Assembly: GCF_900105395.1 (NCBI RefSeq)
Contig: NZ_LT629775.1
Coordinates: 2,250,501-2,314,500, forward strand
DNA from: Streptomyces sp. TLI_053
GTDB lineage: Bacteria; Actinomycetota; Actinomycetes; Streptomycetales; Streptomycetaceae
Reading direction: 5' to 3'
DNA length: 64,000 nt
Positions 16,439 through 25,088 of the stretch are shown here, one piece after another. The translations under genes and the position numbers were made by a program. Numbering within the stretch: the first letter of the stretch is position 1; the number at the start of each line of letters is the position of its first letter. Under the pieces are notes generated by a model. That model was not told the DNA's origin and made no database searches. It saw nothing but the letters and a program-made list of their open reading frames with translations.

Positions 16439-17590
16439 ATGGATCTTGAGCTCTCCGAGGAACAGGCCGCCGTCCGCGACCTCGCGGCCTCCTTCACGGA
16501 CCGCGAGATCGCCCCGCACGCCGCCGCCTGGGACCGCGCCGAATCGGTGGACCGCACGATCGTCGGCCGCCTCGGCAAGCTCGGCTTCCTCGGGCTGACC
16601 CTCCCCGAGGAGTACGGCGGCAGCGGCGGCGACCACCTCGCCTACTGCCTCGTCCTGGAGGAGCTGGGCCGCGGCGACTCCGCCGTGCGCGGCATCGTCT
16701 CCGTCTCGCTCGGTCTGGTCGCCAAGTCGGTCAACGCCTTCGGCACCGAGGAGCAGAAGCGGCACTGGCTGCCCCGGCTCACCTCCGGCGAGGCGCTCGG
16801 CTGCTTCGCCCTCACCGAACCCGGCACCGGCTCCGACGCCGCCAACCTCACCACCCGGGCCGTCTGCGACGGCGACGGCCACTGGCTGCTGAGCGGCACC
16901 AAGACCTTCATCACCAACGGCACCTGGGCCGACGTCGCCCTGGTCTTCGCCCGCACCGGCGAACCCGGCCACCGCGGCATCACCGCCTTCCTCGTCCCCA
17001 CCGGACTGCCCGGCTTCGAGCGCACCGAGATCCACGGCAAGCTCGGCCTGCGCGGCCAGGCCACCGCCGCACTCTCCTTCGACGGCGTCCGGGTGCCCGA
17101 CAGCGCCCGGCTCGGCGAGGTCGGCAAGGGCTTCACCGTCGCGATGGCCGCCCTCGCCAAGGGCCGGATGTCCGTCGCCGCCGGCTGCGTCGGCATCGCC
17201 CGGGCCTGCCTGGACGCCGCCGTCCGGTACGCCGGCGAGCGCGAGCAGTTCGGCGCGCCGATCGCCTCGCACCAGCTGGTGCAGCAACTGCTCGCCGGGA
17301 TCGCCGTGGACGTCGAGGCCGCCCGGCTGCTCACCTGGAAGGTCGCCGACCACATCGACCGCGGCCTGCCGTTCGCCACCGAGTCCTCCGTCGCCAAGCT
17401 CTTCGCGAGCGAGGCGGCGGTGCGGGCCGCCAACAACGCGCTCCAGGTGTTCGGCGGCTACGGCTTCATCGACGAGTACCCCGTCGGCAAGTACCTGCGC
17501 GACGCGCGGGTGATGACCCTCTACGAGGGCACCAGCCAGATCCACCAGTTGCTCATCGGGCGCGCGCTCACCGGCGTCAACGCCTTCTGA
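16439..17590 (+). CDS. Acyl-CoA dehydrogenase
   Basis: 383 residues from ATG 16439. It introduces the alpha,beta double bond into an acyl-CoA with FAD. LSEEQAAVRDLAASF, GFLGLTLPEEYGGSGG, CFALTEPGTGSDAANL (FAD/substrate contact) and KTFITNG are family signatures; the catalytic base is E363 in TLYEGTSQIH. Length and domain order are those of short/medium-chain ACADs. It opens a unit with thiolase (73-bp gap) and SDR, and a putative TetR operator precedes it. Chain-length or branched-chain specificity cannot be read with confidence. Confidence 0.95.
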   Translation: MDLELSEEQAAVRDLAASFTDREIAPHAAAWDRAESVDRTIVGRLGKLGFLGLTLPEEYGGSGGDHLAYCLVLEELGRGDSAVRGIVSVSLGLVAKSVNAFGTEEQKRHWLPRLTSGEALGCFALTEPGTGSDAANLTTRAVCDGDGHWLLSGTKTFITNGTWADVALVFARTGEPGHRGITAFLVPTGLPGFERTEIHGKLGLRGQATAALSFDGVRVPDSARLGEVGKGFTVAMAALAKGRMSVAAGCVGIARACLDAAVRYAGEREQFGAPIASHQLVQQLLAGIAVDVEAARLLTWKVADHIDRGLPFATESSVAKLFASEAAVRAANNALQVFGGYGFIDEYPVGKYLRDARVMTLYEGTSQIHQLLIGRALTGVNAF

Positions 17591-17663
17591 CCCGCCACCG
17601 GGGCACCCCTCCCGGCCGGCACCCCACCACCCTCACCCCTCTCCCAGAAGGAGATCCGACGCC

Positions 17664-18851
<1,188 letters not shown>

Positions 18852-18901
18852 CGGCTTCCTTCCTCTCCCTCTCCACTCCCGACTTTCCGAGGAGCAGCAC
18901 C

Positions 18902-19660
18902 ATGACGCGTTTCGCAGGCAAGGTCGCCGTCGTCACCGGCGGCGCGCAGGGCATCGGCGCCGCGACGGCGCGCCTGCTGGCCGAGGAGGGCGCGACGGTG
19001 GCCGTCGTCGACCTCTCGGCCGAACGGGCGACCGGCACCGCCGAGGCGATCACCGCCAAGGGCGGCACGGCGCGGGCGTACGGCTGCGACGTGGCCGACT
19101 ACGACGCCGTGGAGGCGGTGTTCGCCCGGATCGCCGAGGACCTCGGCGGTCTGCACATCCTGGTCAACAACGCCGGCATCACCCGGGACAACCTGTTCTT
19201 CAAGATGCCCAAGGCCGACTGGGACGCCGTACTGACGGTCAACCTGACCAGCGCCTACAACTGCAGCCACGTGGCGCAGAAGTACATGGTCGCGCAGAAG
19301 TGGGGCAAGATCGTCTCGCTCAGCTCGCGCTCCGCGCTGGGCAACCGGGGCCAGGCCAACTACGCCGCCGCCAAGGCCGGCATCCAGGGCCTGACCGCGA
19401 CGCTCGCGATCGAGCTGGGTCCGTTCAACATCAATGTGAACGCCGTCGCCCCCGGCTACATCGCCACCCCGATGACCGCCGCGACCGCCGAGCGGGTCGG
19501 TTCCACCGCCGAGGACCACCAGGCCGAGGTGTCCGCCCGCACGCCGCTGCGGCGGGTCGGGCAGCCGGAGGAGGTCGCCTCGGTGGTCGCCTTCCTGGCG
19601 AGCGAGGAGGCTTCCTACGTCAGCGGCCAGACGCTGTACGTCAACGGCGGGGCGCGCTGA
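18902..19660 (+). CDS. SDR oxidoreductase, FabG-like (3-oxoacyl reductase / 3-hydroxyacyl-CoA dehydrogenase)
   Basis: 252 residues from ATG 18902 behind GAGGAG. TGGAQGIG (13-20) is the NAD(P)-binding loop, NNAG (89-92) the structural motif, and S141, Y154, K158 the catalytic triad. The C-terminus VSGQTLYVNGGAR is typical of classical SDRs. D37 at the end of the second strand (VAVVDLS) favours NAD over NADP, which would fit an oxidative role in the acyl-CoA degradation unit. A strong terminator follows immediately. Confidence 0.92.
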   Translation: MTRFAGKVAVVTGGAQGIGAATARLLAEEGATVAVVDLSAERATGTAEAITAKGGTARAYGCDVADYDAVEAVFARIAEDLGGLHILVNNAGITRDNLFFKMPKADWDAVLTVNLTSAYNCSHVAQKYMVAQKWGKIVSLSSRSALGNRGQANYAAAKAGIQGLTATLAIELGPFNINVNAVAPGYIATPMTAATAERVGSTAEDHQAEVSARTPLRRVGQPEEVASVVAFLASEEASYVSGQTLYVNGGAR

Positions 19661-19688
19661 CACGGAAGGTCGTCTGACGGATCATCAG

Positions 19689-19732
19689 AAGACCGTCCCT
19701 GGTGCTGGGTTACCTTCACCTGGGACGGTCTT
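19689..19732 (+). terminator. Intrinsic terminator of the acyl-CoA dehydrogenase operon
   Basis: A 16-bp stem with one mismatch (19689-19704 with 19717-19732; arms begin AAGACCGTCCC and end GGGACGGTCTT) closes a 12-base loop and is followed by GACCTTTT. This is the clearest rho-independent terminator in the window. Confidence 0.9.
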
Positions 19733-19862
19733 GACCTTTTCCCGTGGCCGAAGACGACCATGCCGACAGTATGAAATGACTATGGCATGATCATGCGGCA
19801 GTCGATGGGATGGCCCAACCGACCCGACCGACCCCGGTCGGGCCCACGTCCCAAGGAGTCCC

Positions 19863-21236
19863 ATGGGCAGCCCCCGCACCCTCCGCCGCGCCCTGGCTCT
19901 GCTCGCCGTCGGGGCCACCGCCCTCACGGCCGGCACCGTCTCCACCGGCTCCGTCGTCGCCGGCGCCACCACGGCGGGCGCACCGACCGCCGCCGGCGTC
20001 CACGTCCGGCCCGCCTCGGCCGGCCACGTCAACGCCCTCGGCCGCACCGCGCCGCTGTCCACCTCGGACTGTGTCAGCCAGCTCGGCATCCACTGCTACT
20101 CCCCGCTCCAGTACCGCGAGGCCTACAACCTGAACTCCCTCTACAAGGAGGGCGTCACCGGCAAGGGCCGCACCATCGTCATCGTCGACTCCTTCGGTTC
20201 GCCGACCATCCAGCACGACCTGGAGGTCTTCGACAAGCAGTGGGGCATCCCGGACACCCAGGTCGAGATCATGAAGTGGGGCAACGTCCCGCCCTTCGAC
20301 CCGACCAACCCCGACCACACCGGCTGGGCCGGCGAGTCCACCCTCGACGTCGAGTACGCGCACGCCGTCGCCCCGGACGCCCACATCATCCTGGTCGAGA
20401 CCGGCGTCGCCGAGACCGAGGGCACCGTCGGCCTGCCCGAGATGATGGACGCCGAGCAGGCGCTCATCCGCTCCGGCCGCGCCGACGTCATCTCGCAGAG
20501 CTTCGGCGCCACCGAGAACACCTTCCCCGGCTACGACAAGGGCGACTTCAAGTCGCTCACCGATCTGCGCTACGCCTTCAAGGAGGCCGCCGCGCACGAC
20601 GTCACGGTGCTCGCCTCCTCGGGCGACAACGGGGCCACCGACGCCAAGGAGAACGGCTCGGACCTGTACCCGTACAAGGTCAACTCCTGGCCGTCCTCGG
20701 ACCCGCTGGTCACCTCCATCGGCGGCACCCAGATGACCCTGGACGACGCGGGCAAGCGCACCGCGCCGGACAAGGTCTGGCACGACGCGTACGGCGCGGG
20801 CGGCGGCGGCGTCTCCGGCATCTTCGACCGGCCGCTGTACCAGACCGGCGTCGCCAGGGTCACCGGCAACCACCGCGGCACCCCGGACATCAGCATGAGC
20901 GCGGCCGTCGACGGCGGCGCCTGGACCTACGAGTCCTACGACCCCACCCGGGCCGGCTGGCACCTCACCGGCGGCACCAGTGAGGCCGCGCCGATCTTCT
21001 CCGGCGTCGTCGCCCTCGCCGACCAGCTCGCCGGGCACCGCCTCGGCCAGCTGAACTGGCGCATGTACGGCCTCAACCTGCTCCCGAACCAGTGGAGCGG
21101 CATCAGCGACGTGACCACCGGCGACAACTCCTGGGACACCGTGACCGGCTACCAGGCCGCCAAGGGCTACGACCTCGCCAGCGGCCTCGGCACCATCGAC
21201 GCCGGCCGCTTCGTCCACGCCCTCGCGGGGCGGTAG
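19863..21236 (+). CDS. Secreted S53 (sedolisin) family serine-carboxyl peptidase
   Basis: 457 residues. A signal peptide is visible (TLRRALALLAVGATALTAGT). The catalytic domain follows with E158 and D162 in GESTLDVEYAHAVAP, the oxyanion-hole D255 in SSGDNG, and the nucleophile S373 in GGTSEAAP; a C-terminal Asp-containing calcium loop is probable (LASGLGTIDAG). Sedolisins normally carry a ~180-residue pro-domain; here only ~70 residues precede the catalytic fold, so the Pro-kumamolisin domain is missing. It is an isolated gene between a terminator and a regulator cassette. Confidence 0.93.
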   Translation: MGSPRTLRRALALLAVGATALTAGTVSTGSVVAGATTAGAPTAAGVHVRPASAGHVNALGRTAPLSTSDCVSQLGIHCYSPLQYREAYNLNSLYKEGVTGKGRTIVIVDSFGSPTIQHDLEVFDKQWGIPDTQVEIMKWGNVPPFDPTNPDHTGWAGESTLDVEYAHAVAPDAHIILVETGVAETEGTVGLPEMMDAEQALIRSGRADVISQSFGATENTFPGYDKGDFKSLTDLRYAFKEAAAHDVTVLASSGDNGATDAKENGSDLYPYKVNSWPSSDPLVTSIGGTQMTLDDAGKRTAPDKVWHDAYGAGGGGVSGIFDRPLYQTGVARVTGNHRGTPDISMSAAVDGGAWTYESYDPTRAGWHLTGGTSEAAPIFSGVVALADQLAGHRLGQLNWRMYGLNLLPNQWSGISDVTTGDNSWDTVTGYQAAKGYDLASGLGTIDAGRFVHALAGR

Positions 21237-21287
21237 GACCGCGGAGGTGCGGCCGTCCGCCGGAAGGCGGGCGGCCTCACCGTCATG

Positions 21288-21470
21288 TCAGACCGACCGC
21301 GCGAACTCGACGAAGGAGCGCCAGGCCGCGGAGGAAAAGGCGAGCCGAGGGCCGGACTTGTCCTTCGAATCGCGAACGAGCACCGACTCAGCCGTTTCGG
21401 CAACCTCGACGCAGTCGCCGCCCTCGTTGCCGCTGTGACTGCTCTTGAACCACACCAGATCGCCGCTCAT
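21288..21470 (-). CDS. DUF397 domain protein
   Basis: 60 residues: starts SGDLVWFKSSHSGNEGGDCVEVAET and ends WRSFVEFARSV, the complete PF04149 pattern (W-x-K-S-S-x-S-x-x-x-x-x-C-V-E-V). DUF397 proteins pair with XRE/DUF5753 regulators in Streptomyces (bldB/whiJ-type systems) and are thought to antagonise them, possibly like an antitoxin or anti-repressor. The start overlaps the end of the neighbouring regulator gene as ATGA. Here that partner is frameshifted, leaving this gene without an intact cognate next to it. Confidence 0.9.
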   Translation of the reverse strand: MSGDLVWFKSSHSGNEGGDCVEVAETAESVLVRDSKDKSGPRLAFSSAAWRSFVEFARSV

Positions 21471-22338
21471 CGCTCTCCCAGCATCTTCTCGATCAAGGAC
21501 AGGGAATCGTGCGGAGAGTGCGCCTGTGCCCTGAGAGTGCCGTATCGCGCATTCAGGAGACGGACCTGCTCCGCATCCGTGACGAGCCTAGCGCTCGACT
21601 GCGCCTCGATATAGCCGGTCTGCGGACGCCCCTTGGGAGTGATCAGCTTGAACGAACCTTCAACGCTCGCGTTCTCGGCGCGATCCATCGGCATGATCTG
21701 AAGCGTCATCCCCCGGGTGTTGCCGATCTCCAGAAACCTTTCGAGCTGCCCTCGGTGAATCTCCGGCCCGCCTGCAGCACTCCCTCGTCGACCACCCAGC
21801 TGAAGACCGCGCGAGGCCACCGGGCCAGGATCTCCTGTCGCGCCATCCGGGCCGCCACCCGGATCTCGACCGTCTCCTCCGCCAGCACCGGCTGTCGCAT
21901 CCGGAAGAGCGCCCGAGCGTAGTCCTCCGTCTGGAGCAGCCCCGGCGCCAGGTAGGAACTCCAGTCGTGGAGTTCAACAGCCTCTGCCTCCAGTCCGGCA
22001 TAGTTCCGGAACCACTCCGGATGCCGCACTCGCGCCTTCGCCTTCGCCTTCTCGATGTCGTCCGCGGCCGCGATCAACAGCCCTCTCGCGTCCAACACCC
22101 GCTCCGACGACTCCAGCAGCTCCCGCTGCGGCGTCCGCTTCCCCTGCTCCACCGCGCCGATCAGGCTCTCGGTGTAGCCGACCTCCTTCGCGAACTGCTT
22201 CTGCGTCAGCCCCGCCTGCTCCCGCAGGAGCTTGATCTGCTGGCCGATCGCGTGCAGGAAGTCCGAGACCTCCGACAGGTCCTCGTCCAACTGCGGCCTC
22301 GCGTCACCGCTCTCGCCGCCACCCCGAACCTCAGCCAT
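21467..22338 (-). pseudogene. XRE family regulator with DUF5753 domain, frameshifted
   Basis: The N-terminal part (ATG 22338) has an XRE HTH (IGQQIKLLREQAGLTQKQFAKEVGYTESLIGAVEQGKR) and the DUF5753 start (SSYLAPGLLQTEDYARALF), reading to FSWVVDEGVLQ. There, near 21775, the frame is lost and ends at 21706, while the rest of the domain (GGPEIHRGQLERFLEIG...MTLQIMPMDR...ADAEQVRLL-like TDAEQVRLLNARYG) continues in another frame to 21467. In relatives the junction reads VLRRPVGGPE, so about ten bases appear deleted. Two separate short proteins could still be made, but the regulator is probably inactive unless the break is a sequencing error. Confidence 0.8.
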
Positions 22339-22822
22339 ACCGGCCTCCCCTGGTCACCACCACATCGCTGTCCGCACCTGGCCGGGCACGCACCGTGCCC
22401 GGCCGACGCACCGTCAACGTAGGCGCGAGGAGGTCCGCTCCTCACGAAAGTCCGAACTCTTTCTCGACTCCCCCACGGCCGACACCCACCCCCGGCTCGC
22501 CACCGGATGCCGAGCCGAGTGCCCATCATCAGCGCTTCCCATCGATCAACTCCCTTGGCGCAAAAGCCCATCGGTCCGTACCGACGACCGGCGTCGACGC
22601 GGCACCGCCCCGACCGTCCGCAGGCGCACAACGAGGCACAGACCCGCCCCGCACCTCCCGCCCACCACCGCACGCCGGGCGCGCACCACCCTGCTCCGCA
22701 TCGACCCGCACCGTCGCGACTCCCCTTCCTCGACATCAGGGGAATATTCGAGAATCAGCACCCAGGCCCGCCCGATCCCACGTCATCCTGAATCCGCCTG
22801 ACCGACCATGAGGGGAGCACCT
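22339..22822. other. Gene-free divergent region between regulator cassettes
   Basis: About 480 bases, less GC-rich than the surroundings, holding the start of the minus-strand XRE gene on one side and the leader of the DUF6879 unit on the other. The only distinctive element is the 17-bp motif at 22741-22757. No small gene was convincing. Confidence 0.5.
22741..22757 (+). promoter_or_regulatory. 17-bp motif GGAATATTCGAGAATCA, copy 1
   Basis: Identical to 24444-24460. It contains the palindrome GAATATTC and the dyad ATTC-GA-GAAT, and ends 65 bp before the GTG of the downstream gene. It is probably the operator or activator site of the XRE/DUF5753 regulators of this cassette. Confidence 0.6.
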
Positions 22823-22907
22823 GTGAGTCGACGACTGCGGTACATCGGTAGCAACTCGGGGAACAACGGATGCCCGACGCTCTACGAGGACGTCGAGAGG
22901 AGAGGTA
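22823..22907 (+). pseudogene. 5' fragment of small (~70 aa) DUF6879-associated protein
   Basis: From GTG 22823, behind AGGGGAG, the frame encodes SRRLRYIGSNSGNNGCPTLY then EDVER, the characteristic start of the small protein that normally precedes DUF6879 genes in Streptomyces. Its expected continuation (VVVQGDAVTDPDEVAQL) is in the +1 frame, beginning at 22905. The break falls on tandem rare arginine codons AGG-AGA (22898-22903). Either one base was gained (or two lost), or ribosomes shift here. Function of the family is unknown. Confidence 0.65.
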
Positions 22908-23573
22908 GTGGTGCAGGGCGACGCCGTCACCGATCCCGACGAGGTGGCTCAACTCCGCAACATCAAGCCCGGCGAAGGGTTCGTCGTCGTGCCCCGCGTA
23001 CTGCTCTCGGACTTCTCTCCACGTGACGTGGACCGGGAGCCCGTGCTGATCGACTTCGAGGAGTTCGACGGCATGTTCGAGAACTTCGAGCACACGGCCT
23101 TCCGCCTGGAGACCCGCCGCCGGTACCGGTCCGACGAGCAGACCGAGACATACCGCCGGTTCACGGCCGACCAGGCGGCCGGATGGGACCTGGAGGACCC
23201 GTGGTGCCGTTCGCGCCGCGAGCAGGTGGCTCTGGGCAAGCGGTTCGAGCGGGTGAGGATCATGGACAACCCGCCCACGCCGGGGCAGCGGTACCTGCTC
23301 GACAACGCCGCGCGGAACTGCGCCGTCGGCGAGGACATCCGTTACCTCTGGCGCGCCGACGCCGATCGCCTCGGCCTTCCGCAGGAAGACGCCTGGCTGT
23401 TCGACTCGCGCGTGGTCGCCCTTCTGCACTTCGACCCCGACGACGACCTGACCGGCGTGGAGCTGATCACCGACCCGGTCCAGGTCGCCCGCGCCTGCCA
23501 GGTCCGTGATGCCGCCCAGCACTTCGCCACACCGCACCACGCGTTCACCGCCGAGGTACCGTCCGACGGGTGA
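22908..23573 (+). CDS. DUF6879 family protein, fused to the tail of the small upstream protein
   Basis: 221 residues from GTG 22908 (GTG 22911 and the in-frame GTG 23043 are alternatives). Residues 1-45 correspond to the C-terminal half of the small protein whose start lies in another frame; from about residue 46 the DUF6879 domain runs LIDFEEFDGMFENFEHTAFRLETRRRY ... EDIRYLWRADADRLGLP ... WLFDSRVVALLHFD. DUF6879 proteins sit beside XRE/DUF5753 regulators and are functionally uncharacterised, probably the partner or target in a regulatory or toxin-antitoxin-like switch. The stop overlaps the XRE start as GTGA, indicating coupling. Confidence 0.8.
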   Translation: MVQGDAVTDPDEVAQLRNIKPGEGFVVVPRVLLSDFSPRDVDREPVLIDFEEFDGMFENFEHTAFRLETRRRYRSDEQTETYRRFTADQAAGWDLEDPWCRSRREQVALGKRFERVRIMDNPPTPGQRYLLDNAARNCAVGEDIRYLWRADADRLGLPQEDAWLFDSRVVALLHFDPDDDLTGVELITDPVQVARACQVRDAAQHFATPHHAFTAEVPSDG

Positions 23574-24412
23574 GCACCGATTTCCAACAAGCAAGAATCG
23601 CCCTCGGCCTGCGGCTCCGCGAGCTGCGCACCGAGGGCGGCCTCACTGGACGACAACTCGCCGAGCGGCTGGGCTGGACACAGTCCAAGGTCAGCAAACT
23701 GGAGACCGGTCGGCAAACCGCCACCCCTGACGACCTCAAGGCATGGGCGACCGGTGTCGGTCAGCCCGGTGCGGCGTCCGAACTGACGGCCAGGCTGAAG
23801 GCGTTCGAGTCGCAGTACCGCTCATGGCGACGACAACTCGCGGCTGGACACCGGCCAGTGCAGGACACGCTGACGATCGAGTACGAGCAGTCGACCGTCA
23901 TGCGCGCCTGGGAGGGCTCGATGATCGTCGGCATGCTCCAGACGGCCGACTACGCCCGGCACGTGTTCAACGCGTACGTCGACCTCCACCGGTCGCCGCG
24001 CGATGTCGAGGAGGCAGTGCGGGCCCGGATCCGACGGCAGGAGAGCCTCTATCGGCCGGGCAGGCAGTACCGCATCGTCATGGGGGAGGCCGCTCTGCGT
24101 GCCCGGCTCTGCCCGCCGACTGTCATGGCCGCCCAGCTCGACCGGCTCAGCGGTGTGATCGGCCTCGACACCGTCACCCTGGGGATCGTACCGTTCGAGG
24201 CCCAGCTCGCCCTGCCGCCCGCCAACGGATTCTGGATCTATGACGAACGGCTTGTCATCGTCGAGGACTGGCACGCGGAACTATGGCTGGAGCAGCCGGA
24301 GAACGTGGCCCTGTACACGCGCGTCTGGGACACGCTGGCCGACGCGGCCGCCTTCGGCTCGGAGGCCCACAGGGTTCTCAGGCGGTGCCGCAGGGCCCTC
24401 GGAGGCGTCTGA
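23570..24412 (+). CDS. XRE family regulator with DUF5753 domain (intact)
   Basis: 280 residues from GTG 23570. Residues 9-65 form the HTH (ALGLRLRELRTEGGLTGRQLAERLGWTQSKVSKLETGRQT); residues ~95-275 are the DUF5753 ligand/partner domain with YEQSTVMRAWEGSMIVGMLQTADYARHVF, RRQESLYRPGRQYRIVMGEAALR and VTLGIVPF. Length and domain order are complete, unlike the minus-strand relative at 21467-22338. It follows the DUF6879 gene with a 4-bp overlap, so the pair is co-translated. Likely binding sites are the two copies of the 17-bp motif that bracket this unit. Confidence 0.92.
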   Translation: MSTDFQQARIALGLRLRELRTEGGLTGRQLAERLGWTQSKVSKLETGRQTATPDDLKAWATGVGQPGAASELTARLKAFESQYRSWRRQLAAGHRPVQDTLTIEYEQSTVMRAWEGSMIVGMLQTADYARHVFNAYVDLHRSPRDVEEAVRARIRRQESLYRPGRQYRIVMGEAALRARLCPPTVMAAQLDRLSGVIGLDTVTLGIVPFEAQLALPPANGFWIYDERLVIVEDWHAELWLEQPENVALYTRVWDTLADAAAFGSEAHRVLRRCRRALGGV

Positions 24413-24443
24413 GGAATCCTCACCGATACGACCTGCGGGCCCT

Positions 24444-24460
24444 GGAATATTCGAGAATCA
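24444..24460 (+). promoter_or_regulatory. 17-bp motif GGAATATTCGAGAATCA, copy 2
   Basis: Exact second copy of the element at 22741. It lies 31 bp after the XRE stop and 73 bp before the ATG of the GRDP-like gene, with a TAGCGT -10-like hexamer at 24488-24493 in between. Same distance class as copy 1, supporting a promoter-linked operator. Confidence 0.6.
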
Positions 24461-24533
24461 CACGCCTTCCAACGGTCCCCGTACGCCTAGCGTCCTGGCC
24501 GAGAGCTCGTACCTCGGAGTCAGGAGAGTCGAG

Positions 24534-25019
24534 ATGCTGTCGACCAGCACGGAGCAGATCAGGGGCCGGTCCCTGGTCGACCCGGCCCTGTTCGAACGGA
24601 TGGCCACCCGGATCGCCAGGGACGAGGGGATGGACCTCTCGCTCGCCGAGCGCATCGTCGACCAGGCCCTCGCATTCCTCGGAGCCTGCGCGGTCAACCC
24701 CGGCGCCGGGCTCTCCCCGTCGAGCCTGGTGGACATCGGATGGCACGCGTTCATCCTCCACACCACCGACTACGCCGAGTTCTGCCGCTCGCTGTCCGGC
24801 GGGTTCCTCCACCATGTCCCGAGCGACGGCCCGGGCAAGTCCGCCGAAAGTGTCGGGCTCGCCGCCACGGTGGCCGTCGTGGAGGCGAGCGGATACGCCG
24901 TGGACTCCGAGCTGTGGGGCATGTCCGCCGATTGTTCCGAAGGCAGCGGCGGTGACGGAAGCGACACCAGTGGCAGCGGCAACTGCGCCCAGTGTCACCG
25001 TGGTTGCCACAGCAGCTAG
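24534..25019 (+). CDS. GRDP-like (glycine-rich-domain family) protein with Cys-rich C-terminal tail
   Basis: 161 residues from ATG 24534 behind AGGAGAG. Residues ~15-100 resemble the GRDP-like/DUF1399 domain: LVDIGWHAFILHTTDYAEFC and GGFLHHVPSD carry its conserved WH and HH histidines. Residues 130-161 are Ser/Gly/Asp-rich and end in C134, then NCAQCHRGCHSS with C151, C154, C158. The tail looks like a metal-binding or modifiable peptide attached to a folded leader-like domain. It is followed by a hairpin and an APH-type kinase. No biochemical function is known for the bacterial family; a RiPP-like precursor or metalloprotein are both possible. Confidence 0.75.
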   Translation: MLSTSTEQIRGRSLVDPALFERMATRIARDEGMDLSLAERIVDQALAFLGACAVNPGAGLSPSSLVDIGWHAFILHTTDYAEFCRSLSGGFLHHVPSDGPGKSAESVGLAATVAVVEASGYAVDSELWGMSADCSEGSGGDGSDTSGSGNCAQCHRGCHSS

Positions 25020-25033
25020 CACCCGAGCAGATC

Positions 25034-25069
25034 GCCCGGCCGGCCCTGCGGTCGCAGGGCCGGGCGGGC
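25034..25069 (+). terminator. GC hairpin between GRDP-like gene and kinase gene
   Basis: A 17-bp stem with one mismatch (25034-25050 with 25053-25069, arms ...CGGCCCTGCG / CGCAGGGCCGGGC...) and a 2-base loop begins 15 bp after the stop codon. No U-tract. It could end or attenuate transcription so that the first gene is made in excess over the kinase. Confidence 0.7.
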
Positions 25070-25088
25070 CCGAACCGAGGAAAGTCCC

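Noticed and set aside
22232..22801. Several plus-strand frames of 90-190 codons in the gap before the DUF6879 unit
   Set aside because: Mutually overlapping, Arg/Pro/Ser/Thr-rich, no ribosome sites or conserved motifs.
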